From: Pseudomonas sp. GM21
GTDB taxonomy: Bacteria; Pseudomonadota; Gammaproteobacteria; Pseudomonadales; Pseudomonadaceae
Length of the DNA stretch: 64,000 bases
Assembly: GCF_000282215.1 (NCBI RefSeq)
Contig: NZ_AKJS01000067.1
Coordinates: 1-64,000, forward strand
Direction: 5' to 3'
Positions 1 to 8,768 of the stretch are shown here, piece by piece. The position numbers were made by a program, and so were the translations under genes. How positions within the stretch are numbered: the stretch's first letter is position 1; each line of letters opens with the position of its first letter. The notes under the pieces were generated by a model. It was not told the DNA's origin, did no database searches, and was given only the letters and a program-made list of their open reading frames with translations.

Positions 1-2206
1 ACAGACGGGTTGGCAGCTGACCGTCGACCTGTTCCAGCAACTTGCCGGCCGCGCGGAAGTGACCGATGTTGGTCATGCAAGAACCGATGAACACCTCGTC
101 GATTTTCTGACCTTCAGCGGTCGACAGCAGACGAGCGTCGTCCGGGTCGTTCGGTGCGCAGAGAATCGGTTGGGTGATTTCTGCCAGGTCAATCTCGATG
201 ATTTCAGCGTATTCGGCGTCAGCATCGGCAACCAGCAACTCAGGGTTGGCCAGCCAGGCTTCCATCGCTTGAGCACGACGTTCCAGGGTGCGCGCATCGC
301 CGTAGCCTTCGCCGATCATCCAGCGCAGCAGGGTGATGTTGGAGGTCAGGTACTCGGCAATGGCCTTTTCCGGGAGTTTGATGGTACAGCCGGCAGCCGA
401 ACGTTCAGCCGAGGCGTCGGACAGCTCGAAAGCCTGTTCGACGGTCAGGTTGTCCAGGCCTTCGATTTCCAGAATGCGGCCGGAAAAGGCGTTGATCTTG
501 CCTTTCTTTTCTACCGTCAGCAGACCGGCCTTGATGGCGTAGTAAGGAATCGAATGGACCAGGTCACGCAGGGTGATGCCCGGTTGCATTTTGCCTTTGA
601 AACGCACCAGGACGGACTCAGGCATGTCCAGCGGCATGACGCCGGTGGCGGCCGCGAAGGCGATCAAACCGGAACCGGCCGGGAACGAAATGCCGATCGG
701 GAAACGGGTGTGCGAGTCACCGCCGGTACCGACGGTGTCCGGCAGCAGCATGCGGTTCAGCCAGCTGTGGATGATGCCGTCACCCGGCTTGAGCGAAACG
801 CCGCCCCGGTTGCGCATGAAATCCGGCAGCGTGTGGTGAGTGGTCACGTCCACTGGCTTGGGGTAAGCCGCGGTGTGGCAGAAGGACTGCATCACCAGAT
901 CGGTCGAGAAACCCAGGCACGCCAGGTCTTTCAGTTCGTCACGGGTCATTGGACCGGTGGTGTCCTGAGAACCCACGGTGGTCATTTTCGGTTCGCAGTA
1001 AGTGCCCGGACGAACGCCCGTCACGCCACACGCCTTGCCGACCATTTTCTGTGCCAGGGTGAAACCCTTGGTGCTTTCAGCCGGCGCTTCAGGCTTGTTG
1101 AACAGAGTCGACGGCGGCAGACCCAGCTCGGCACGCGCCTTCTCGGTCAGGCCACGGCCAATGATCAGCGGAATACGACCGCCGGCACGGACTTCGTCCA
1201 ACAACACCGGGGTCTTCATTTCGAAGGTGGTGATGACTTCATCGGTACCGTGCTTGCAGACTTTGCCAGCATGCGGGTACAGGTCGATCACGTCGCCCAT
1301 GTGCATATTGGACACGTCGAATTCGATTGGCAGGGCGCCGGCATCTTCCATGGTGTTGTAGAAGATCGGAGCAATCTTGTTGCCGAAGCAGAAACCGCCA
1401 GCGCGCTTGTTCGGCACATAAGGCACGTCATCGCCGAAGAACCACAGCACCGAGTTGGTGGCGGATTTACGCGACGAACCGGTACCGACCACGTCACCGA
1501 CGTAGGCGATCGGGAAGCCTTGGCCGCGCATTTCTTCGATCTGCTTCATCGGGCCGGTGACGCCTTGTTCGTCCGGCACGATGCCGTCGCGAGCCATTTT
1601 CAGCATGGCCAGGGCGTGCAGCGGGATGTCCGGGCGGGACCAGGCGTCCGGGGCAGGGGACAGGTCGTCGGTGTTGGTTTCGCCGGTGACCTTGAACACG
1701 CGCAGGCTGATCTTGTCGGCCAGCACAGGGCGGTTTTTGAACCACTCGCCGTCGGCCCAGGATTGCAGCACGCCTTTGGCGTGAACGTTACCGTTCTTGG
1801 CGCGTTCAGCGACGTCGTGGAAAGCGTCGAACATCAGCAGGGTGTGCTTGAGTTCTTCGGCAGCGACCGGGGCCAGTTCGGCGTCGTCCAGCAGGTTGAC
1901 CAGCGTGACGATGTTGTAGCCGCCCTGCATGGTGCCGAGCAGTTCAACAGCGCGCTTCTTGTCGATCAGAGGGGAATTGGCTTCGCCTTTGGCGAGGGCG
2001 GACAGGAAACCGGCCTTTACATAGGCGGCTTCGTCCACTCCAGGTGGAACGCGATTGGTGATCAGGTCAACGAGGAAAGCTTCTTCGCCAGCCGGGGGAT
2101 TCTTCAGCAGCTCGATCAGGCCTGCAGTTTGTTCGGCGTTAAGCGGCTGGGGAACGATACCCAGTGCTGCACGCTCTTCGATATGTTTGCGGTAGGCTTC
2201 AAGCAC
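1..2206 (-). CDS. acnB: Aconitate hydratase B (partial, C-terminus outside window)
   Basis: This encodes the TCA-cycle aconitase that interconverts citrate and isocitrate via cis-aconitate in the cytoplasm, and probably also 2-methylaconitate in propionate metabolism. The minus-strand reading gives about 735 residues of a family that is usually about 865 long; the rest lies before position 1. The N-terminus carries the HEAT-like region typical of AcnB, and the motif GSCMTN places the first cluster-ligating cysteine at residue 710, the same number as in E. coli AcnB. The other two ligands lie beyond the window. The start is the GTG at 2206, preceded by a GAGGG ribosome binding site about 8 bases upstream. 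The call is secure. Confidence 0.97.
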   Translation of the reverse strand, partial: MLEAYRKHIEERAALGIVPQPLNAEQTAGLIELLKNPPAGEEAFLVDLITNRVPPGVDEAAYVKAGFLSALAKGEANSPLIDKKRAVELLGTMQGGYNIVTLVNLLDDAELAPVAAEELKHTLLMFDAFHDVAERAKNGNVHAKGVLQSWADGEWFKNRPVLADKISLRVFKVTGETNTDDLSPAPDAWSRPDIPLHALAMLKMARDGIVPDEQGVTGPMKQIEEMRGQGFPIAYVGDVVGTGSSRKSATNSVLWFFGDDVPYVPNKRAGGFCFGNKIAPIFYNTMEDAGALPIEFDVSNMHMGDVIDLYPHAGKVCKHGTDEVITTFEMKTPVLLDEVRAGGRIPLIIGRGLTEKARAELGLPPSTLFNKPEAPAESTKGFTLAQKMVGKACGVTGVRPGTYCEPKMTTVGSQDTTGPMTRDELKDLACLGFSTDLVMQSFCHTAAYPKPVDVTTHHTLPDFMRNRGGVSLKPGDGIIHSWLNRMLLPDTVGTGGDSHTRFPIGISFPAGSGLIAFAAATGVMPLDMPESVLVRFKGKMQPGITLRDLVHSIPYYAIKAGLLTVEKKGKINAFSGRILEIEGLDNLTVEQAFELSDASAERSAAGCTIKLPEKAIAEYLTSNITLLRWMIGEGYGDARTLERRAQAMEAWLANPELLVADADAEYAEIIEIDLAEITQPILCAPNDPDDARLLSTAEGQKIDEVFIGSCMTNIGHFRAAGKLLEQVDGQLPTRL

Positions 2207-2612
2207 AGTTATTACCCTCATCAGTGGTCCCAAATGGGTGTCCGGGACGCTCATCCCGAATTGCCGTACTCATGCGCTGCATGGCGTTGTGAGCCATTTA
2301 GCCAGAATTACCGACAATTCCTTACAGAAGCTGCTTTCAAAGTTTTACGCCTGCAGAACGGGAGCTGATGAGGGTTGGCGCTGAGCTTTTCCCCGCTGGA
2401 AAAACCCTTCGCCAACACCGCTCTGAAGGAACGACTGTGCTCGTGACGCTTTGAAAACAGCTTCTAACGGACATTGGCGCCTTAAAAGGCTGGCTGATTC
2501 TACGGCAAAAAGAAATTAAAGGTAAGTTAGGCCTTTAACTTTGAGGGGTGATGAATGTTAGACAAAGGGCTAACATGCGCGCCTGTTCTGCTTTTCCGTG
2601 TTTTGCCTACCT
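2207..2612. other. Divergent intergenic region between acnB and the DUF1289 gene
   Basis: These 406 bases hold the divergent control regions of acnB (leftward) and the DUF1289 gene (rightward). I see no credible ORF. Two perfect 7-base inverted repeats stand out: TTAAAGG/CCTTTAA at 2516–2538 and ATGTTAG/CTAACAT at 2555–2576. The second lies about 36 bases before the DUF1289 start codon and looks like an operator. The sequence around 2500–2580 is AT-richer than its flanks. Confidence 0.6.
2555..2576. promoter_or_regulatory. Perfect dyad ATGTTAG-N8-CTAACAT, candidate operator
   Basis: Two exact 7-base inverted half sites are separated by 8 bases, close in front of the DUF1289 gene. The geometry would suit a dimeric helix-turn-helix regulator. 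No regulator gene is adjacent, so the binding protein is unknown; an RNA hairpin in the leader is the alternative reading. Confidence 0.35.
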
Positions 2613-3083
2613 ATGCCCAATCAGACCATCAAGACCCCCTGCGTCGGCCTTTGCTCCACTGTTTACGGTGACTTGGTGTGCCGTGGCTGCAAGCGTTTCC
2701 ACCACGAAGTGATCAGCTGGAATGGTTACAACGAGGAGGAAAAGCGCGCGGTATGGCTGCGTCTTGAGCTATTGCTGTCCCAGGTGATGGCCAGCAAGCT
2801 GGAGGTTTTCGACCCTCAGCGTCTGCGTTTGCAACTGGAGCAACGCAAAATTCGTTTTGTGCCGCATCAGTCGGAGTATTGCTGGGCGTATCAGCTGATT
2901 GCCCGTGGGGCGCGGGTGATCAATAACCTGGAGGCCTACGGGATGGTGCTGATGCCGGAGTTTCGCGACTGGAACCTGCCGGAATTGCGTGATGCCATTG
3001 ATCGAGAATTTTTCTTGCTGTCTGAAGCGCATTACCAGCGTTACATTGCACCGGGATTCTTAAAAGACGCCTTTGGCGGTTAA
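2613..3083 (+). CDS. DUF1289 family protein
   Basis: This is a 156-residue cytoplasmic protein of unknown function. The N-terminal 30 residues carry the DUF1289 signature, with cysteines spaced as TPCVGLCS and VCRGCKR, which suggests a bound metal or small Fe-S site (inference). The remainder is charged, with no membrane segments. The ATG at 2613 was preferred over an in-frame GTG 15 bases earlier because the family normally starts a few residues before the first cysteine motif. It is convergent with the universal stress gene, with 34 bases between the stops and no clear terminator there. Confidence 0.85.
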   Translation: MPNQTIKTPCVGLCSTVYGDLVCRGCKRFHHEVISWNGYNEEEKRAVWLRLELLLSQVMASKLEVFDPQRLRLQLEQRKIRFVPHQSEYCWAYQLIARGARVINNLEAYGMVLMPEFRDWNLPELRDAIDREFFLLSEAHYQRYIAPGFLKDAFGG

Positions 3084-3117
3084 ATCTTAAAAGCTTCGCG
3101 AGCAGACGCCATAGATT

Positions 3118-3978
3118 TCAATGCTGAGCCAATTCCTCAAGGTGATCCTCAATCTCCTGCGGCTTGAGCACCAGTACATCGCTCTCCACCTTATCCAGCA
3201 CCACTTCCGCCGTATTGCCGATCAACGCCCCCGACAACCCTGAGCGCGCCACGGTGCCGATCACGGTCACTGCCGCTTGCAGTTTGTGCACCATGAATGG
3301 AATCAACACATCCGCCGGGCCTTCCTCGATATGCAAATGGTCATCGTCGATGTCGAATTCCGCCTGGAACGCCCGGCACTGCTCGCGATAGCGCGCCTCG
3401 ATGGTTTCCTTGAGCTGGAAGGTCGGGTCGGCCGATGACAGCATCGGCGACGGATGCGCACTGATGACGTGTAAATGCGCCTTGGCCAGGCTGGCGATGT
3501 CATAGCCGTAATCAATGATGGTGTTGTGCAGGTGGCGGTGTTCGCCATCGCTATTGCCCACGTCGATGGCGGCCAGGATGACTTTGTCTCTCCAGGAGCC
3601 GGACGTTTTTACCAGCAACACCGGTGTCGGGCATTCACGCAGCAGTTTCCAGTCATCCGGGGTCAGCAAGGCCTTTTTCAGCGGGTTGTCCTGGTAATGC
3701 TGCTTGACCACCAGCCCGCAGCCCTCGGCTTGCTGCACGTCGATGATGGTTTGGTGCAGGCTCTGATTCCAGGCTTGCTCGGTCGTGACGCTGTAGCCGT
3801 CGGCTACAAGCGCAGCCTTGAGCACTCCCAACATGCCGTTGTGATCATGCTTGGGATCACCAACCAGCAGGTGCAGGTGGGCCTGGGTCACACCGGCAAT
3901 CAATTTGGCCCGTTTGAGCGCCAGGCTCTCCGAATGTTCCGGTTCTATGACCACCAGAATGCTGCGAATGGCTTGCAT
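3118..3978 (-). CDS. Tandem-domain universal stress protein
   Basis: This 286-residue cytoplasmic protein is made of two UspA-type Rossmann domains (about 1–140 and 150–286), like E. coli UspE. The first domain opens with the typical beta-strand IRSILVVIEP. The second ends with a glycine-rich GLSGALIGNTAE stretch that resembles the nucleotide-binding loop of ATP-binding Usp proteins. The family helps survival during stress, starvation and low oxygen; a specific role here is not visible. The start ATG at 3978 has a GGAG about 10 bases upstream, and the longer ORF reading is not needed. It diverges from miaE. Confidence 0.9.
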   Translation of the reverse strand: MQAIRSILVVIEPEHSESLALKRAKLIAGVTQAHLHLLVGDPKHDHNGMLGVLKAALVADGYSVTTEQAWNQSLHQTIIDVQQAEGCGLVVKQHYQDNPLKKALLTPDDWKLLRECPTPVLLVKTSGSWRDKVILAAIDVGNSDGEHRHLHNTIIDYGYDIASLAKAHLHVISAHPSPMLSSADPTFQLKETIEARYREQCRAFQAEFDIDDDHLHIEEGPADVLIPFMVHKLQAAVTVIGTVARSGLSGALIGNTAEVVLDKVESDVLVLKPQEIEDHLEELAQH

Positions 3979-4098
3979 GATCGGGATCTCCATAAACGGG
4001 TAAAAAAGCACGGCGTTGCACAACTATAGTTGCTGCTCGCCAACCAGGTACTTGATGCATATCAACGGTTGGCGACTGGTGGTCTGCCCGCAGGCCGG

Positions 4099-4104
4099 TA
4101 TAAT
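4099..4104 (+). promoter_or_regulatory. Candidate -10 element (TATAAT) of miaE
   Basis: A perfect TATAAT lies 40 bases before the miaE start codon. No good -35 hexamer is visible at 16–18 bases, so it may be an activator-dependent or weak promoter. Assignment rests on the hexamer and its position only. Confidence 0.35.
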
Positions 4105-4143
4105 CGGCGCCCTTCGATTTTGAACCCTTTATCCGTGAGCCCC

Positions 4144-4752
4144 ATGATCCTTCCCGAAATTCACGAGTTCCTCGGCTGCCGTACCCCTGACGGCTGGGTG
4201 CAGGCCGCGCTGGCCGATCAGGAAACATTACTGATCGACCACAAGAACTGCGAATTCAAAGCGGCCAGCACGGCGCTGAGCCTGATTGCCAAGTACCACT
4301 CCCACGTCGACCTGATCAACCTGATGTCGCGCCTGGCCCGGGAAGAACTGGTGCACCATGAGCAAGTCATGCGCCTGATGAAAAAGCGCAAGATCGAGCT
4401 GCGCCAATTGTCCGCTGGTCGCTACGCCTCGGGCCTGCGCAAAGTGGTGCGCAGCCATGAACCGGTGAAACTGGTGGATACGCTGGTGGTAGGGGCCTTC
4501 ATCGAAGCCCGCAGCTGCGAGCGTTTCGAGGCGCTGGTGCCGCATCTGGATGAAGAACTGGGCAAGTTCTACTTCGGGCTGCTGAAAAGCGAGGCCCGGC
4601 ATTTCCAGGGTTACCTGAAACTGGCTTACCAGTACGGCGACGCCAAGGACATCGCGCAAGTGATCGATAAGGTGCGCGCGGCCGAGCAGGAGCTGATCGA
4701 GTCGCCGGACGTGGAATTCCGTTTCCACAGCGGCGTGCCCGTTGCGGCCTGA
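4144..4752 (+). CDS. miaE: tRNA-(ms2io6A37) hydroxylase MiaE
   Basis: This 202-residue enzyme is a nonheme diiron monooxygenase that hydroxylates the isopentenyl group of ms2i6A37 in tRNAs that read UNN codons, using O2. The ferritin-like diiron ligands are visible: E37, E68-x-x-H71 (in EELVHH), E122 and E151-x-x-H154 (in EARHF). Length matches the family. The ATG at 4144 opens MILPEIHEF; upstream in-frame codons run through the promoter region and are not protein-like. It is convergent with the GFA gene, 13 bases apart. Confidence 0.95.
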   Translation: MILPEIHEFLGCRTPDGWVQAALADQETLLIDHKNCEFKAASTALSLIAKYHSHVDLINLMSRLAREELVHHEQVMRLMKKRKIELRQLSAGRYASGLRKVVRSHEPVKLVDTLVVGAFIEARSCERFEALVPHLDEELGKFYFGLLKSEARHFQGYLKLAYQYGDAKDIAQVIDKVRAAEQELIESPDVEFRFHSGVPVAA

Positions 4753-4765
4753 CGTTTAAAACGCT

Positions 4766-5254
4766 TTAGCGGCTCAAGCCGAGGCGTTCGTGCCAGTCGG
4801 CGATGGACTCTTCGGGATAGACCTCGAATTGCTGATCGCCGGAATGCGCCTCGACTTCCACCCATGGCGCTTTTGAACCGAGCATCAAGTGCGTGTGTTC
4901 TGGCGGCACCGGTAACGGGGTGTCTATGGCGGATGCAAACGGGTGGATCAGTTCAGGCCATTCGGGGCTGAACAGCCACAGTCCCGTACCGCAAAGGGAG
5001 CAGAAATGCCGTTCGGCGCTGCTGCTGTGCGCCCGTTTATCGCCTTCAGCCTTGAGGCGTGCATGGTAAATCGCGATGTGCTTGCGACCGCGCACCTTGA
5101 GGCTCTTGGCATCGCCGCCGAGATTGATCGCATAACCGCCGCCGCCTTGAGTCTTGCGGCAGATCGAGCAGTAGCAACGCTGATAAGGGTAGGGGTGGGC
5201 GCTGTTCAGGCTGAACGATACCGCGCCACAATGGCAGGAGCCTTCTAGCTGCAT
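4766..5254 (-). CDS. GFA family (glutathione-dependent formaldehyde-activating-like) protein
   Basis: This 162-residue protein has the zinc-binding cysteine pattern of the Gfa/CENP-V fold: C7-H-C9 near the N-terminus, C27-x-C29-x-x-C32, and a later CSLC pair. Members are named after an enzyme that speeds formation of S-hydroxymethylglutathione, but most paralogues, probably including this one, have no proven substrate. The start is the ATG at 5254. It sits 77 bases downstream of alkA in the same direction, so it may be read through from the alkylation-repair operon; a REP-like palindrome lies in the gap. Confidence 0.85.
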   Translation of the reverse strand: MQLEGSCHCGAVSFSLNSAHPYPYQRCYCSICRKTQGGGGYAINLGGDAKSLKVRGRKHIAIYHARLKAEGDKRAHSSSAERHFCSLCGTGLWLFSPEWPELIHPFASAIDTPLPVPPEHTHLMLGSKAPWVEVEAHSGDQQFEVYPEESIADWHERLGLSR

Positions 5255-5287
5255 GGTTGTCTCCCTCAAGTATTGGGCTTCTCCGCC

Positions 5288-5326
5288 TTCAGGGCCCGGG
5301 CGGGCCTGCTCGCGATGAACGATAAC
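5288..5326. repeat. REP-type palindrome between alkA and the GFA gene
   Basis: The gap contains a GC-rich block ending CCTGCTCGCGATGAACGATAACG, which resembles the common P. fluorescens REP family. Such elements lie between genes and can stabilise or end transcripts. Boundaries are approximate and the call is from memory of the consensus. Confidence 0.45.
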
Positions 5327-5331
5327 GCGGT

Positions 5332-5949
5332 CTACTTGCTGGGCACCCGCCACAAATACCAAGCCGCCACCGTCCGATACGGGCTCCACGCCAACCCGAT
5401 CTCTACCATCTGCTTACGCGTCGGCTGCACCTCCAACCCCTTCAGCCGGCGATAGCCTTCACGCACACCAAAGTCATCGGCGGGCAAGATATCCGGGCGT
5501 TCGAGGCTGTAAATCAGCAACATCTCAACCGTCCAGCGCCCAACCCCGCGCAAGGTGATCAAGCGCTCGATCAGGGCCTCATCTTCCATCGCCAACGCGG
5601 TCGCATACTCCGGCACCACGCCGTCCAGCGTTGCCTGGGCAATCCCCTGAATGGTTGCGATCTTGCCCGCCGAAAACCCGCAACTGCGCAGTTGATCGAA
5701 CCCCGCTGCCAGGATCTGTTCCGGCCGTGGGAATGCCGCCGACGGAAACAACGCCAGCAACCGCCCGACAATCGCATCCCCGGCCTTGGCGTGCAGTTGC
5801 TGATAGGCAATCGCCCGCACCAGCGACTCATACGGATCACGAGCCGCATGGGGCTGGTGCAGGCACGGGCCGATGGCGGCGATGTGGCGCGCCCAGTCTG
5901 CGTCGAGGGACGCTAAAAACCGGGTCGCCGGCAGATAGGGATCGGGCAT
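5332..5949 (-). CDS. alkA: DNA-3-methyladenine glycosylase II (AlkA-like)
   Basis: This 205-residue base-excision enzyme removes alkylated purines from DNA. The helix-hairpin-helix is at about 131–143 (LRGVGRWT) and the catalytic aspartate is in PADDFG at 158–159, as in HhH-GPD glycosylases. It lacks the extra N-terminal domain of E. coli AlkA (282 residues) and is close to the shorter form common in pseudomonads. The ATG at 5949 is preferred to a TTG nine bases earlier. The start lies only 5 bases past the stop of the PEP-mutase-family gene, which shows co-transcription with ada. Confidence 0.93.
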   Translation of the reverse strand: MPDPYLPATRFLASLDADWARHIAAIGPCLHQPHAARDPYESLVRAIAYQQLHAKAGDAIVGRLLALFPSAAFPRPEQILAAGFDQLRSCGFSAGKIATIQGIAQATLDGVVPEYATALAMEDEALIERLITLRGVGRWTVEMLLIYSLERPDILPADDFGVREGYRRLKGLEVQPTRKQMVEIGLAWSPYRTVAAWYLWRVPSK

Positions 5950-5954
5950 GACAA

Positions 5955-6758
5955 TCAAGGGTTTCCGGTTGTTTTCAGCAAGGCGTTAACTTCACCGTAA
6001 GTAAGAGCCTTGAGGTGACTGCTGTCGAGTTTGCCGGTTTCCAGAAAGCTTTGGGTCAACCCGGCCATGGCGCCATACAAAAACTCGGCGATGCCCGAAC
6101 CGGCACTCAAACGTCGCACGCCCAGTGCTTTCAATGCTTCAAGCGATGGCAACCCCGACAGGCCCAGCACATTCACCGGCAACGTCGTGCCGTGGCACAG
6201 CGCAGCGATTTCATACTCCGCCGAGACACCCGCCGCAAACAGCCCATCGGCACCTGCCGCTTGGTACAGAGCAGCACGCTTGAGGGTTTCAGCGACGCGA
6301 TCTTCGGCCGGTACCAATCCTCGCAGGTACACATCGGTGCGGGCATTGATGAACAGCTTCACATTGCGCTGATCGGCCACTTTGCGGGCCACTTCGATCT
6401 TGCGCACCAGCAACTCGGGCGCAGAAGCGCCGTCCTCGATATTGATCCCGACCGCCCCGGCCGCAATCACCGCTTCAATCACTTGGGCAACCCGCGTCAG
6501 ATCATCGGAATAGCCGGCCTCGACGTCCACGGTCAACGGCAGCGAAATCACGCGGGCGATGGATTCGACGGTTGATACCAGACGTTCGAGGGGCAGGGCG
6601 TTGCCGTCCGCGTAACCATGAGCCCAGGCCACCGCCGCGCTGCTGGTGGCCACGGCTTTGCAGCCCAGTTGCTCGACGATACGGGCCCCGGTGGCATCCG
6701 CGACGTTAGTGAGGATCAGCAAGCCTTCGTGGTGCAATTGGTGGAATTGTCTGTCCAT
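5955..6758 (-). CDS. Isocitrate lyase/PEP mutase superfamily protein in the ada operon
   Basis: This 267-residue TIM-barrel protein has the PEP-mutase/isocitrate-lyase superfamily metal site: VDVEAGY at 77–83 and NIEDG at 107–111, with the acidic residues D78, E80 and D109. The KKCGH-type catalytic loop of true isocitrate lyase is absent, so cleavage or decarboxylation of a small 2-oxo or 2-hydroxy acid (oxaloacetate decarboxylase-like or methylisocitrate-like) is more likely; the substrate cannot be read from sequence. The ATG at 6758 has AGGA 7 bases upstream. It sits between ada (31-base gap) and alkA (5-base gap), so it should be induced with alkylation damage. Confidence 0.88.
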   Translation of the reverse strand: MDRQFHQLHHEGLLILTNVADATGARIVEQLGCKAVATSSAAVAWAHGYADGNALPLERLVSTVESIARVISLPLTVDVEAGYSDDLTRVAQVIEAVIAAGAVGINIEDGASAPELLVRKIEVARKVADQRNVKLFINARTDVYLRGLVPAEDRVAETLKRAALYQAAGADGLFAAGVSAEYEIAALCHGTTLPVNVLGLSGLPSLEALKALGVRRLSAGSGIAEFLYGAMAGLTQSFLETGKLDSSHLKALTYGEVNALLKTTGNP

Positions 6759-6789
6759 CGAATGTCCTTCCTGATGACAGTTGAGGTAA

Positions 6790-7872
6790 TCAGAACGCGA
6801 GTGGTTGGGTGACCTGTAATGCCGCGCTTTCCAGCCGTAGCAGAAATGCCTTGCGCGGTTGTCCTCCACCATAGCCGGTCAGCGAGCCATCCGCACCGAT
6901 GACCCGGTGGCAGGGCACCACGATGGACAGCCGGTTGTGCCCGTTGGCCAAGCCCACGGCGCGACTGGCACCGGGCTTGCCCAATTGCCTGGCGATGCTG
7001 CCGTAGGTGCTGGTCTTACCGTACGGGATCTTCGCCAATTCGGCCCAGACCTGCCGGGAAAACTCACTGCCGGGCAGGTACAGTGCAACGCTGAATTCGC
7101 TGAGTTTGCCGGCGAAGTACTGTGCCAGTTCCACCTCGATCTGTTGCAGATGCGCGTTGTGTCCCGGCGCGACCGCGTAGCCATACCGGTTCTGCAGTTC
7201 TTCGACTTCGCAGGTCAACGCCGGACGGTCGAGGAATTCCAGCAGTACCAGCCCACGGCGCTCGGCCATGGCGATCATCGGCCCCAGTGGCGTGGTCAGC
7301 CGAGTGAAGAGCAAGGGTTCACTCTGCGCAGCTCGGCCCGGGGTGATGTGGAACGACTTTTGAAAGGCGTCACGAAAACCACTGAGGGATTCATAACCCG
7401 AGTCGAATGCCGCGCTGTCGATGGAATCGCCCTGTTTGATCCCGCCCAGTGCCATGCCGAGGCGACGGGTGCGCAGCCAGGCATGAAAGGTCATGCCCAG
7501 TTGCTGCTTGAACCAGCGCCGCAGTTTCAACGGCTCGATGCCCTCGGCCAGCAACTGGGCGTCGGTCCAGCGTTGCTCGGGATCGGCGTTCACCGACCTC
7601 AGCAACCTCTGCACCCAGTCGGGCGCGATGGCCGCAGCGTCCAGCGGCTTGCAGCGCAGACACGCGCGATAACCCGCCGCCAGGCATTCATCGGCGTGCG
7701 CAAAGAACTCGACGTTCTCTGGTTTCGGCGAGCGTGCCGTACAGCCGGGGCGGCAAAAAATCCCGGTGGTTTTCACGGCCGTGAAGAACACCCCCTCATA
7801 GGCAGTGTCGCGTTCGAGCATGGCGCGAACCATTTCGGCGTGGGGCGGCAGTAGTGCGGTCTGTATGTTCAT
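6790..7872 (-). CDS. ada: Ada: bifunctional methyltransferase and transcriptional activator
   Basis: This 360-residue protein has all Ada parts in order. The N-terminal zinc domain has C40, C44, C71 and C74; C40 corresponds to the methylphosphotriester acceptor Cys38 of E. coli. An AraC-type DNA-binding region follows at about 90–185, and then the O6-methylguanine methyltransferase with the PCHRV active site, Cys321. It repairs alkylated DNA by suicidal methyl transfer and, once methylated, activates its own operon, here including the PEP-mutase-family gene and alkA. The ATG at 7872 was chosen because the zinc domain begins about 25 residues later. It diverges from the VOC gene. Confidence 0.97.
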   Translation of the reverse strand: MNIQTALLPPHAEMVRAMLERDTAYEGVFFTAVKTTGIFCRPGCTARSPKPENVEFFAHADECLAAGYRACLRCKPLDAAAIAPDWVQRLLRSVNADPEQRWTDAQLLAEGIEPLKLRRWFKQQLGMTFHAWLRTRRLGMALGGIKQGDSIDSAAFDSGYESLSGFRDAFQKSFHITPGRAAQSEPLLFTRLTTPLGPMIAMAERRGLVLLEFLDRPALTCEVEELQNRYGYAVAPGHNAHLQQIEVELAQYFAGKLSEFSVALYLPGSEFSRQVWAELAKIPYGKTSTYGSIARQLGKPGASRAVGLANGHNRLSIVVPCHRVIGADGSLTGYGGGQPRKAFLLRLESAALQVTQPLAF

Positions 7873-7990
7873 GGGTCGAGCATAAAACCCTGTTGGCAGT
7901 GTCTCCACCGGAAAATCGACAATGAATTTTTGTGACTCTGGACTACAGTGGTCGGGTTACTGATCAGGCAGTCAAACAGGGAGTGATTTC

Positions 7991-8401
7991 ATGCAACCGT
8001 TTACGATTCAACACATCGATCACATCGTGCTGCGCGTCAAGGACCTGGAGCGAAGCATCACGTTCTACGCGCAGGTATTCGGCGCTGAGTTGGTCAAGCG
8101 CCAAGACAATCTGGGGCTGGTGCATCTGCGCGCAGGGACCTCCATGATCGACCTGGTCAGCCTGGACGGTGAGCTCGGGCGCAAGGGCGGTGCCGCCGCC
8201 GGGCAAGAGGGGCGTAACCTCGACCATGTCTGCCTGCGCATCGAGCCCTTCGACGAAGCGGCACTCATCAGCCACTTGCAGTCCTTTGGTCTGGCGGCCG
8301 AGAAAGCGGCCAGGCGCTTCGGTGCCGAAGGTTATGGCTTGTCACTTTATTGCTTTGATCCGGATGGCAATCAGGTCGAGCTCAAAGGGCCGTCAAGGTA
8401 A
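7991..8401 (+). CDS. VOC family (glyoxalase/dioxygenase fold) protein
   Basis: This 136-residue protein has paired beta-alpha-beta-beta-beta modules of the vicinal oxygen chelate fold. The N-terminal HIDHIVLRVKDLERS and C-terminal CFDPDGNQVELKG segments are typical, and candidate metal ligands are the early His, a central His in LDHVC and the late Glu. The substrate is unknown; relatives include glyoxalases and fosfomycin-resistance enzymes. The ATG at 7991 has GGAG about 8 bases upstream. It diverges from ada (118 bases between starts), so shared regulation by Ada is possible but no Ada box was identified. Confidence 0.85.
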   Translation: MQPFTIQHIDHIVLRVKDLERSITFYAQVFGAELVKRQDNLGLVHLRAGTSMIDLVSLDGELGRKGGAAAGQEGRNLDHVCLRIEPFDEAALISHLQSFGLAAEKAARRFGAEGYGLSLYCFDPDGNQVELKGPSR

Positions 8402-8651
8402 CAGCGGGGTAGCTGACGGAGCTTTGGATTGAGGTTCCGTCAGCTTGAGCGTTTGTCTGCACCAAAGGCTTAAAACCATCCCGGATCAACGGTCATGAGC
8501 TGTCATGAAATGACAACGCGCTGTCGCCAAATGAAAGATTGGCAGTCCCACCGTCGATAAACTCCTTCTCATGGTGTGCGCTGCAAGCCCGGCAATTGGG
8601 CAGCTTGCAATGCCAGGCCGTATGACGATCAGTCCTGAAGAGAACAATAAT
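8402..8651. other. Intergenic region with TGTCAT repeats upstream of small ORFs
   Basis: No protein gene is supported here. At 8501–8515 lies a perfect dyad TGTCATGAAATGACA, and CGGTCAT (8490), CTGTCAT (8500) and CTGTCGC (8521) repeat in phase at 10 and 21 bases, which recalls a degenerate PHO box. It lies about 150 bases before the first small ORF. Confidence 0.4.
8501..8515. promoter_or_regulatory. Dyad TGTCAT-N3-ATGACA, candidate operator
   Basis: Six-base perfect inverted half sites with a 3-base centre are embedded in a series of TGTCAT-like units. Either a dimeric repressor site or a degenerate PhoB-type direct repeat could explain it. It faces the two small ORFs at 8652–8878. Confidence 0.3.
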
Positions 8652-8768
8652 ATGTGCGTAGAACATTCGGTCCTTGCCGAAGGTTCCGACGATAAACTCG
8701 TCGAACCAACCCAGCGTCCTGGTAAATCTTCCACCCAGAAGGAGGACGGATTATGGATCTCCAAATGA
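8652..8768 (+). CDS. Possible 38-residue hydrophilic small protein
   Basis: A short ORF begins at ATG 8652 with a GAAGAG-type weak ribosome binding site. It encodes a polar, charged peptide without membrane segments and ends 16 bases inside the next small ORF, in another frame. The overlap would allow translational coupling, with this ORF acting as a leader peptide for the membrane protein. There is no recognised family. It may equally be a non-coding leader; confidence is low. Confidence 0.35.
   Translation: MCVEHSVLAEGSDDKLVEPTQRPGKSSTQKEDGLWISK

Noticed and set aside
59..2368. A 769-codon open frame on the plus strand
   Set aside because: It is the antisense shadow of acnB, whose minus-strand translation has full aconitase motifs; GC-rich codon bias opens the opposite frame.
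5955..6758. Considered as isocitrate lyase (aceA) of the glyoxylate bypass
   Set aside because: It is too short and lacks the KKCGH catalytic loop; it fits the PEP-mutase-like branch.
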